Shown: positions 22,862 to 32,383 of the stretch, piece by piece | Layout: the number at the start of each line of letters is the position of its first letter | How positions within the stretch are numbered: the stretch's first letter is position 1 | Origin: Zelopaecilomyces penicillatus | Taxonomy: Eukaryota > Ascomycota > Sordariomycetes > Hypocreales > Pseudodiploosporaceae | Direction: 5' to 3' | Assembly: GCA_005765155.1 (NCBI GenBank) | Contig: VCCP01000001.1 | Span: 4,774,001 to 4,838,000, forward strand | DNA length: 64,000 nt | The notes under the pieces: model-generated | Databases searched by the model: none | What the model was told of the DNA's origin: nothing | The model's input: only the letters and a program-made list of their open reading frames with translations | Translations under genes and position numbers: made by a program

Positions 22862-23996
22862 ATGCCACTTCCTTCTCCTACAGCCAAGATGATGGATACG
22901 GCAAGCCTGTTGTTCTCTACTCCCGAACTGGTTGAACTCGTTCTCCTCCAGCTTGACCACCGCACTCTTCTTTGCAGTGCTTCTCGTGTTTCTAGGCAAT
23001 GGAATGGCATCATTGCTACATCTCCCAGGATCCAAACAAAGCTCTTCTTTCGTCCAGCCACATCGAGACTACCGGTGTCCACCTGCCCCCGATCTCTAAA
23101 TGCCCGACCAAGTCCCACGAGGAGCACGCGACTACAAGAATTGTTCAGCGTTACTAGCAAGAATCCTGCTACCACAGCCAAGCCCACCGAGAGACGAGAG
23201 GGGCGAGCTCCTGCTCAGGCCGCCCCATCATCTCCCTCGCCAACAGCAGCTCCATATGCAGGCCTTTGGCCTTGGGGATCTAACGAGACAACACCCGCCT
23301 TTACTCGCAGTGGTGTCAGCTGGAGGAAAATGCTCGTACAACAGCCTGCGATCAAATCTTTTGGCCAGGTAATAGTCAGGCGGCGTATCGATGGCTCTGT
23401 CATAACACGGATTGGCAAGGCGGACGTCGCTGAGGGTCTACGAATGGGACATGTGTGGGACACCTTAAGGGAGAGCATGGTTCTTCTCCAATCGGATATT
23501 TGCTTTATGCAGCTTTTCTGGTATGAGCCATCGCTCACCACGCTTGAGAACTCACTCTACCCCATGTCTCAAGACGTCAAACGTCTCTTTGACCAAGGCG
23601 TCCAACTGGTCTTGGCCATCGGTTTCAGCGAATGTGTTGAGACGGACAAATTCTACGGTAAATTCGCCAGCGAGTACGATACACTCTGCAGCTGTGAAGA
23701 CTATGAGCCTCTCAACTTTCAAATGGTAGAGACCGTCACACTTCCTCCACCCTCCAGACGACGAGAAGAATCCTGATGATGGGGGCTTGAAGAACAACTT
23801 CAGGAAGGGCATTGATGATTGGGAACTGACCGACAAAGTGACACTGTCACAACGGGACAATCCGACTAATATTTCACAAGGAGCCGTGTGGCCATTTGAT
23901 GATTCGGCAATTTTGAATCAGCACCAAGAAGAGAAAACCGATAGGAACTGGTGGTATAGTTCTTTGTCTATTGCCATAAATATTGTCTCGTTGTAA
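22862..23996 (+). CDS. F-box domain protein
   Basis: Preferred model: join(22862..23657,23758..23996), 344 aa. The N-terminus carries a fungal F-box at residues 14-62: LFSTPELVELVLLQLDHRTL, then SRVSRQWNGIIATSPRIQ. A Pro/Ser/Thr-rich linker follows, then SWRKMLVQQPAIKSFG and GLRMGHVWDTL blocks typical of this fungal F-box group. F-box proteins link Skp1-Cul1 ubiquitin ligases to targets; the target is unknown. The unspliced frame stops at 23776 after a poor-quality end (PPPSRRREES). A 100-nt intron (GTAAAT..CTCCAG) instead joins to a long good-quality tail with KGIDDWELTDKVTLSQRDNP, a shape I associate with this group. A one-base frameshift near 23730-23745 would also reach that tail, so the 3' end is uncertain. 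An alternative frame in the linker also reads plausibly and may hide another splice. Confidence 0.75.
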
Positions 23997-24021
23997 AAAG
24001 AGGGCTATATACAGACAGCAA

Positions 24022-24420
24022 TCAAGCCAAAAATACACACCACAGCAAGATCGCCACACCAGTCTTCAGACGTGCAACACTGATCCTTCTCATTGAACCC
24101 GCGCCGCTGGTACCGCCACGGCTGCCGCCGTTCACGCTGCCGTCATGCTCAACTCTAAACACATCCGTGATGCCCAATGGCGAACAAACTGTTCCCTTTG
24201 CACAATCGATCTCTTCACTCCATCGCCCGCTCGCACACCTTTGCCAAGAATTGCGCATGCAATTCCACTGGCCCTCGGGCGAGCAGGATTTCCCAACAGT
24301 TTCCTCACGGCTTTGGATCGTATGGCGGAGAAAGTTGGTGTCAAAGCCCAAATCTGGAACTAATTGAGCCGATGAGACCAAAGCGAATAAAGCAGCCACA
24401 AGAAATAGTAGCGACCGCAT
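24022..24420 (-). CDS. Small secreted Cys-rich protein, probably GPI-anchored, chitin-binding-like module
   Basis: 132 aa in one exon. The ATG at 24420 was chosen because it opens a textbook signal peptide (MRSLLFLVAALFALVSSAQ); the frame extends upstream without one. The mature part has five Cys at 46, 54, 62, 73 and 79, spaced C-x7-C-x7-C-x10-C-x5-C, with aromatic and Gly positions (WNC, SWQRCASGRW, CAKGTVC). This pattern resembles the small disulphide modules of fungal chitin-binding type (CBM19 and the C-terminal module of AA11 oxygenases). That is pattern likeness, not a search result. A Gly/Ser hinge (NGGSRGGTSGAGS) and a hydrophobic end (GVAILLWCVFLA) form a GPI-signal layout. A cell-wall or surface protein is inferred. 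It is tail-to-tail with the F-box gene, with stops about 25 bp apart. Confidence 0.8.
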   Translation of the reverse strand: MRSLLFLVAALFALVSSAQLVPDLGFDTNFLRHTIQSREETVGKSCSPEGQWNCMRNSWQRCASGRWSEEIDCAKGTVCSPLGITDVFRVEHDGSVNGGSRGGTSGAGSMRRISVARLKTGVAILLWCVFLA

Positions 24421-26568
24421 TGTTGGGTATGCAAGTAGACGTGTTTCAAAGACTATGTAGTAGCGCGGCCAGGAAATATCAAGGATATAATAATGTGATT
24501 CAATGAATGTATGGATGCCGAGAGAAAGTTGAATTAGAACCGGAGGAATTGGAGCGTCTGGTGACAATTCGATTGGCTCCGTGATGATATTTGTGTCTTT
24601 TTGGGGGTTTTGCAATGGCTTGTCATTGATGATGATTATGATGAGATTGAGGATCGGGCAGGGTCACTTGCAACAAGACACCCAAATGCGAGCAACTTAT
24701 AGTTTCTATTCACCGCCCTCAATGTTGAGCTTTTTTTTTTTCATTTCTTCAATTGTGAAATGCTGAATTGCTGCCCAGCGTTGTGGGTCCCATTGTCTTC
24801 AGCCAGCGTATACGGACGTGGATGCCTGTCATTGGAGGGTTTGGCATCGAGTCAAAAGAATGTGGCTACAGTACGAAAAAAAAGCGTGTGAAATGAGCTT
24901 GTGATAAGGGTTCAAAGTTTGTCCCCTGAGTTTTTGTTCACTTTGACATTGACAGAGTTGGAATTTTCATCGAGTTGAGTCAATCACAGTTTTAAGTTAC
25001 AACGCATGACTGTCGCTTTTGATGGATACAGCAAACCCGCTCCGCAGTGATTAGGTGAACATTAAGGGTTTGGTTCGAGAAATGGTGTTTTGTAGTGCCT
25101 GGTACATTTTCCTACTTTTGTTCTTGTTTTTTATGGTGGTTAGATTAAGTTGACATTTATTTTCGGTATGAAAGGTAGCATGATATACTTAATACCTGAA
25201 GCTCATAGACGATAAAGTCTTTGAACGAACGATGTTCTATAGACAATCATAAACACATTGATCAAAGACTACAGCTAATCAACAAAATCGGAGAAAATGG
25301 GCCTTTTATATCGTGGCGTTAGACTCGCTCCCTGTTGAGGTTGACGTATTACTATTCTCATCACATTTAGAGAACTCCAAATACCAAAACAGGCTTCTGT
25401 CCATATGTGACAATGTTAGGATCCGGGATGTAGCTGACAAACTTTGTTGAAATTTTATTGGAGTGATGTATGTATGTATTTTCCCCTAGCTATTAAGCAT
25501 CTACAGAGTGAAGTCGACATTTTATATAAGTATACCTATACATGACATCGCCGTGCATTTCATGCTCAAAACTGCTATAGATGATGGAGGTCTAGCTATT
25601 GTACTAGATCTTCGAGATAATCCCTCTGCCGGGTAAAAGTCAAGGTCAACAGACATCTCGAACTGAAGAACTACAAGTAGAAAAGCATGGGTGCCCGCGC
25701 AGATGTCATGAACTAGGTATGCCAGAGAATAGCGAGGTCTACAACGAGGACTAGGACTATGGCAGGGGGGGTTCGGACGAAGAGCAGTGGAGATGTCCAG
25801 TCATGGATGAAACAGACCAACTAAGAAATATATAATAAACGTGGCGTAAAGAGTACTCAATAGTGGACTCAATCCCATGACAGGTTGTGGTGCCAAAGCG
25901 CGACGCAGCAAGATGGCGATGGGTCACGATGCCTTTGACAGATGGTATCAAATAGAGGTGGCTGGGATTTGATTGAGGTATGCGCTGAAGATGCTGTACC
26001 CCTCCATTCCAATTGGCGGGGACGTTGAGGATCCTTCAGCGGCCACCGTTGCAATTTACAGGGCTATCTTCCAGGGTGCCTCCACTAAAAAAGGTCCTGA
26101 ACCGAGCTCTATCCTACCACCTGCAGGCAAGGGCCTGCCCGGGGAGTTTTTTTTTCTTTTAGCGGCCCGTTCCTGGAAAACGCCAGCCACCCAGCCACCG
26201 TTATTTCCAGCCACCAGCATTTCTGGCGATGAAATTCCACGAGGAAAAAGGCGAGACGCCCAGATTCTCTATAGCAATCGTTCTGCCGCAACTCCCTCCC
26301 CCCCCTTCTCATCCCTACTGCTAATTATTATTGCCGATCTCGAATATACGAGGTGTTGTTCGTTTTCAGGCGATCGCTCTTTTTGTGTGTGTGTTTGTTT
26401 GACTGAATTAATATTCATTCGTCGCTCACTTTTGATTCTTCTACTTGACTCTGCCTTCACACTACGGAATACCCTCACCTCAAGCCCCACTCTCGCACTT
26501 ATACACAGAAGTACCAACCAACTTACATGTCTGCATGAGAGTCGATTCCAGCAAAGAGCACTGTCAAG
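24421..26568. other. Intergenic, 2.1 kb, partly AT-rich
   Basis: Between divergent secreted-protein genes. The stretch about 24880-25560 is AT-rich, and I see no transposon signature. The segment 26320-26568 is the likely leader of the glycoprotein gene. No coding frame is supported. Confidence 0.5.
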
Positions 26569-27267
26569 ATGCGCGCATCTATCTCTGTGGCCGTATTACT
26601 GTCGGCCTGTTTCACAGTCGTCTCTGCTCTCCCACAATCAGGTGTTGAGCTGCGAGCGACAAGACTAGAAGCCCGCAAAAAGCCTGCGTACTCTGTCGTG
26701 CCGTTGGAGCCAGGAAAGAGCAATGGTGGAGGCAGCGGCGGAGGAAATGGAGGGGGTAATGGCGGCGGTGGTGGTGGTGGTGATGGCGATGAAGATACGG
26801 TCACCGTCATCAAGACTGTTGTCAAGACGAAAGACCCAGTTACCGTCACCCGCAGCATTCCAACAACCATAATATCCATTATCGATATTGATGGAGATGC
26901 CACCAAGACGGTCACTGTGACGCCCAGTGTCACCGTGACAGCCTCGGAGGTTTCGACAACACCACATGTTTCGACAACAAGCACAGAGACTAAGAAACAG
27001 ACAACGACAACAGTCTACCCTTCAGCCCCCGGTAAACCTACTACGTCCTTCACCATGACATTTACCAGGCCAACAACGGCAAACGGAACCCTGCCTTGGT
27101 CCTATGCCACCACTACTACAGCGCCAACCACTCTGGAAACCATTTCCACTTTGACTTCTGTGCACACGTCATCAAGTTCATCCTCATCCACGACCCACGA
27201 TAATGGCCTGTGGCATACTACATACCCTTCCTGGAACGGCACTGTTGCTCGTCGTTTCCGAATCTAA
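26569..27267 (+). CDS. Secreted Thr/Ser/Gly-rich glycoprotein (232 aa)
   Basis: The ATG at 26569 begins a signal peptide (MRASISVAVLLSACFTVVSA, cut near residue 20). A short pro-like segment ends in a basic RKK. Residues 51-72 form a poly-Gly linker (NGGGSGGGNGGG). The rest is Thr/Ser-rich with VTVT-type runs (EDTVTVIKTVVKTKD, DATKTVTVTPSVTVTA) and a Ser block near the end, a composition that is usually heavily O-mannosylated. Two N-sequons (NGT) are present. No GPI tail follows, since the protein ends in a basic NGTVARRFRI. A cell-wall-associated or released mannoprotein is inferred. No catalytic domain is visible. The GGN-repeat DNA at about 26722-26784 is a likely site of length change. 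Confidence 0.8.
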   Translation: MRASISVAVLLSACFTVVSALPQSGVELRATRLEARKKPAYSVVPLEPGKSNGGGSGGGNGGGNGGGGGGGDGDEDTVTVIKTVVKTKDPVTVTRSIPTTIISIIDIDGDATKTVTVTPSVTVTASEVSTTPHVSTTSTETKKQTTTTVYPSAPGKPTTSFTMTFTRPTTANGTLPWSYATTTTAPTTLETISTLTSVHTSSSSSSSTTHDNGLWHTTYPSWNGTVARRFRI

Positions 27268-28691
27268 AAGAACAAACATTGGCAATTGTATCTTGACAAT
27301 TGGTGGCCATGACACTCATGGGCAAACCTGGCAGCGAGCGTTACTTGCGTATACGTCGCACAGCCTGTACATATCTACGACACAGATGGATGCGTAATGG
27401 AACGACGATGGGAAGTACGGATGAGACGATGATTTGGCAAAGGTGGCGGAGGATAGAATGTGGATTCATCGCTTGGCGTTGGTTGTTTTCTGGAAGGGGG
27501 TTCTTCTTTAACTTTCCCTTGTCTTTTCTTTTCTTGCTTATAGAAAAGAGCTGGCTACTAATATGGGAGTTTTGGTCAATTTGCAGAGCAAGTCTGCTTC
27601 TTGGCTAATAGTTCGCTGCGCGATGTGTCGCATACCAAGGGCTGGGATGCGATGCCGCTTATTACATTAAACTCGAGCTTTATGTATATATGTATGAACT
27701 ACAGCACCTATGTAAATAAAACATACAATTCATGGCATTTCGAATCTGTTCAAGCATGTTGTGTGGTAGTGCTTCGTGTTGACCAATATGAACTTTGATG
27801 TGCTGCATATAACATGCATCCAGTGAACATCGTGTAGTGTCTACAGGTGACATTGTCGCCATTCACTACTACATACTTTCCTCTGTAGACTATCTCTTGG
27901 TGGTCATCTGGCTAATTGCGATTCCATGCAAGCCGGGGAGATCGCTCATACACGCAAGACAAGCCAACACCGCCACACACTTGGTCCTGATTGCCTCTGC
28001 CATCACGACAGTGGGATTGCGTGGCCAGCCACTGATGCTAGAACTAGAAGTTAGTTCTGTGTAGTCATCACACCTGTATAACTGCATGAACCCTATGGTG
28101 CATGACGTCCAGAAAGCCTTGCAAAAATAGAGTGTCTCCCCAAAAAAGAACCACAAGTAGGAGAAGCAAAGAACCATGGTTGGTTCTCTTGGTATCATGG
28201 TGGGGTAGGGATAGCTCTGCGCCAGCGAGGCGTTTTTTAGTGATGACGTTTCTGGTATCAGGCTCAGCCACACGCCGTCGCCGCCTACCTTAGTGGCAGT
28301 ATTCCTATTTAGTGTAGGCGTCTAATGTCATGATCTCGATATTAACCAATGGACTGACAGCGACCCTATGGATAATGAGCCGTTGTGGCGCTGAGCCTTG
28401 AAAGCTTCAGCACCCAACAGCCTGGGAGCACCACCTGGAGTGACCCCACGAGGAACCCCATTCTCGCCCAAGGCGCGCGCCTGGTGCCAAGAAGGCCGGA
28501 CGAGACTACAACTCAGCCGTCATCAGCAGCTTCCACCTGTTTTCTCCAACCTACATAACGTTTACCTTCTCCGTACTTATTCTATACCAACCAGATTCCC
28601 CTCCCCTACTGCCATCGTGCATCGTTAAATCATCCTCCCTGAATCTGTTCCTCACTCGGCGACGGACCGGAGAGCCGCACTAATCCATAAC
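27268..28691. other. Intergenic, 1.4 kb
   Basis: Contains the 3' flank of the glycoprotein gene and the annexin promoter. The 28500-28690 portion is C/T-rich and probably the annexin leader. No other gene is supported. Confidence 0.5.
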
Positions 28692-30284
28692 ATGTCTTAT
28701 CAGGGATACGGCCAGCCCTACGGCCGTGAGTCAACCCCGCCCTAATAAACCACCTTTTTTTTTTTGCTTCAGTCTTGGACGGGCGGCGCATCATCACCAG
28801 CCCTTCCGTTGCCCTTTGTCGGGGTTTCTATTGTGTTGTCTGCTTTCTTCGAAGCGCATCTGATTCTAACACACATCGCAGAGCCGCCGCCAGCACAGGG
28901 CTACGGGCAATACCCGCCTCCTGCTCAGCAAGGCCAATACCCACCTCCCCAGCAGGGAGGGTATTATCAACAGCCTCCCCCGCCCCAGCACGGTCAATAT
29001 CCGCCTCCCCAACAGGGAGGATATTATCAACAACCTCCCCCGCCCCAGCAAGGTCAATATCCGCCGCCTCAGGCTCCCTACGGCCAGCCGCCGCCTCAGC
29101 AGTACGGCGCACCGCAACCTCCATATGGCCAGTATGGCGCTTCTCCTCATCCTCATCCTCCCCAGGGCGGCCAATACGGCGCTCCTCCTCCCGGGCCTCA
29201 ATATGGTGCTCCCCCTCCTGGGCCGCAATATGCAGCCCCAGTCCAGCCAACCCCGCCATCGCTCGGTTACGGCCCTCCACAGCATATCCAATGGGACGCC
29301 ACTGCGGATGCGCAGGCTCTTCGCGGCGCCATGAAGGGCTTTGGTACTGATGAGAAAGCGCTGATTCGCATCTTGGCCAACAAGGACCCGTTACAGGCTG
29401 ACCTCCTCAGGACCACTTTTGAGCGCAACTTTCGACGCAAGCTGGTTGACGATCTGAAGAAAGAAACTAGCTCGTGGTTTGAGAAGGGTCTAGTCCAGCT
29501 GGCTCGTGGTCCTCTTCTGTCAGACGTACATAATTTGTACGAAGCCATGTCTGGCCCGGGAACCAAAGAACTGGTGCTCAACGACATCCTTCTATCTCGA
29601 TCCAATGCCGACATGAAGGCGATCAAGAGTGCCTATCAACAAACTTTCAAGCGAAGCCTGGAGGACACCGTCAAGGGGGATCTCAGCATGAAGACCGAGA
29701 GACACTTCATGATTGTTCTTGCAGCAAACAGATCAGAAGATTCGGCACCAGTCATCCCCCAGCAGGTAGAGGATGACGTCATGGCATTGTATAAAGCGAC
29801 AGAAGGCAAGATGGGAACCGATGAAATCTTGGTGTGTAGCATTCTGAGCACAAGAAACGACAATCAGATTCGCGCCATCTCGCATACCTACAAGCAAAAG
29901 TTCAGACGTGACTTGGACCAAGTTATTACTAGTGTAAGTATACTCAATCCAACCCGGCTTGGCGATGCCATTATGTATATATGCTAATGCTGAACTCAGG
30001 AATTTTCTGGCCATATGCGAGATGCGCTCCTATTCCAGTTGCGCCACGCCGAAGACAAATACATGCACGCGGCAAGGCTTTTGGAGGACTCCATGGCAGG
30101 TCTGGGCACCAAGGATCACCTCCTTGTCGCACGTGTGGTTCGTTTCCACTGGGAGCGCACCATGCTAGCCAACGTAAAGGGCGCCTACCAGCAAAAGTAT
30201 AAGAGAAGCCTGGCTAGCCGCATCAAGGGGGAGACATCGGGTGACTACGAAAGGCTGATGGTGGCCTGTATTGGCGAACACTGA
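28692..30284 (+). CDS. anx14: Annexin (fungal annexin XIV type)
   Basis: Model: join(28692..28725,28882..29933,30000..30284), 456 aa. The tiny first exon encodes MSYQGYGQPYG. The N-terminal 140 residues are Pro/Gln/Gly/Tyr-rich with two near-identical 20-residue repeats (QYPPPQQGGYYQQPPPPQ), like annexin VII/XI tails. Four annexin repeats follow, recognised by their start motifs: ALRGAMKGFGTDEKALIRIL, LYEAMSGPGTKELVLNDILL, LYKATEGKMGTDEILVCSIL and LEDSMAGLGTKDHLLVARVV. Each repeat keeps the G-x-G-T or G-T type-II calcium-site loop. Annexins bind acidic phospholipids in a calcium-dependent way at membranes and act in vesicle trafficking and repair. The second intron falls between repeats 3 and 4. 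The single-copy fungal class is often called annexin XIV; the symbol is used on that basis. Confidence 0.95.
28935..29054 (+). repeat. Two tandem 60-bp units in the annexin N-terminal region
   Basis: Units 28935-28994 and 28995-29054 differ at only a few positions and encode the same 20-residue Pro/Gln/Tyr block except one H/Q change. A third partial copy starts at 29055. Confidence 0.9.
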
Positions 30285-32383
30285 GAATACCCGAATAACG
30301 TGTATGAGTCAAGAGGGAAAATGGGCGGTCTCTGCTACGGGCGTGATGAGAATATCATTTTGACGGTTGCTTTGATCCTTGGGCGTTAGTGGTTGCTGAA
30401 TGGTAGTTATGGACAAACAATAATGCGATTATCGACCACATTTGGCCAGTTTTATAATGGCAGGCTTTGGATTCATTACTGGTACTCTTTTTGTTTTGCC
30501 CGTTTCCCATGCTGGTGAGTTTGATATGAAACAAGGGCTAAACATCGAGTGGCCTGCAAACGTTAATGTAATCGGATCAAGTCAATCAACAATATATCGC
30601 ACAATGGCTTTGCGTTTCTTTCTTTCATTCTTTTTAATAAAAAAAACGTAGTATAGTCTGCTTTGTCGTCTCTCGCTGAACAGGCGGGCCTGATTAGCAC
30701 TTCCGAGGGGTATAACCGCACTGATACAGTAGATGTCCTCGGTAATAAGTAGTGCTTTATTGTGGCGATTGGCTGTTTTTGAGAACCTACTATTTTAGGC
30801 ATTGATGGCCCGTTTCTTGCAAACAAAAAGACAGACAGGGTTAGTACCCGTAGGCCTCTGTTGGGTAACCTAACCAACGGGTATTCGTGTTACGGCCGCG
30901 ATGCACTATCATCATATAATTAGCCCAAAGGATTTTTGTTCATCTATATTATGTGCTTGTTGGTAAGAAATGTTTTACTCATAATCCTATGGACCAGGGC
31001 GCTTATAAGACATGCATGGAGGCTACTGTGAGTCTGTAAATTAACACCACTAGGCCTCATCCTAAAAACGCGCTTGCTATGATTTAAATTCTGGGCGCAG
31101 TGAGACGGGATCACGGGGGGTAGTAGCTAAAAACTTAGTGTTGTCGATGCTATCAATATCTTACCTAGGTACTATTACCTAGTAAGTAGTTACCAAAGTA
31201 TTGGGTGTTAAGTGCCTTGAGCATATTAAGGTGAAATATAGGTAGAAACCTACTCGGGATTATTAGCACTCAATAATAACGCGTACGTCCGGGGTTGCCC
31301 TGACCTGATCCTATGGCTCTCAACCCCGGTAGGTACTTAGGGTTATAAGCAAGGTACCGATAAATTTGGTGGTAAGTTGGCTGCTGCTGCTGCCTTTTGA
31401 GCGCGTAGAGTTGCATTTTTTCATCCGCTATCGCAATCTGAAATGCTGTTAACCACATGTAACTTTACTACCCAGACAAAGTCCGTTTAAAATAGAATAA
31501 AAATAAAAACGCACTGTCAGAGCACCAAATAGTTAGTTCTGCTGCCTAACCTACTGATTATGGTGGGTCTGGCTTACCCATCTGTACAACTAATGCTCTA
31601 TAACGCGCTTGGGCACGTTATTAATTACGGCAACCCTTTTCTTTGAATGATGAATCAAAGACTGCTAAAAGGTGTTGGTTTGAAATAGCGCTAAGAGGAA
31701 TGTAGCGTGTTCAGGCTAGCGTTTGCGCTGGGGCTCCACACAGACACTAGCGTTACTCTAGTTTGTGGTGCACTGGCCTTTAAGCCTTAAAATCAAGGCA
31801 TATATAGCCCTTCTACCGCATCCGATTGGCTGCCTTCTTTTTTTTTCTTAGAGCAGCACCACTAAGCAGTTATTGCGATGTAGCGCATATTAACAACTCT
31901 AGCTGTAAACCCCCTTCCTTTTCCTCAGTGCTTTTTAGCCCTTGCACTTATTATCCTCGCCGTGCCTCGCATTTTCATAGCCTGGTTCTGTCCTTGCGCG
32001 CGTTCCATCCCCCCACCATCACCTCGCCTCACGCTATTCTCTAAGATCCCACTCACTGAGAGACCTGTGGCTGATTATTTTACCCGCGCCGTGCACTCTG
32101 GAACCGCGTCGCAGAAAGGCGCAACCGCAGCAAGTAAACGGAGTAAATCGCCTGCTTCATTTTTTGATCTTTCGCTGAAGCGTATCCTCCAAAAGAAACT
32201 TGGCCGAGCAAGTCGCAGTTTGAGCTGTGTGTGTACCCTCTGCAGCACTTTTTTTTGGTGGCCTTCATTCGCTCCTTTTTTCTTGCCCAATTCAACGGCT
32301 GAGATCGCGCCGATTCCCGATCTAGCAAGGGGCATCGCAACTTTTTTCAGAATTCCGCTTCATGTCTATCGGACCCTGTATAC
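30285..32383. other. Intergenic, 2.1 kb, AT-rich core
   Basis: No gene supported. The part 30900-31800 is AT-rich and contains the palindrome TACCTAGGTA at 31162-31171. A TATA-like CATATATAG near 31799-31807, followed by a C/T-rich stretch, probably belongs to the C2HC finger gene. It could be an old mutated repeat, but I see no terminal repeats or transposase motif. Confidence 0.45.

Noticed and set aside
28775..29350. 191-codon frame and two minus-strand frames over the annexin 5' half
   Set aside because: Shadows produced by the Pro/Gln repeat DNA of the annexin gene.
30900..31800. AT-rich stretch as a RIP-mutated transposon
   Set aside because: AT-rich and gene-free, but no terminal repeats, target duplications or transposase remnants could be identified.
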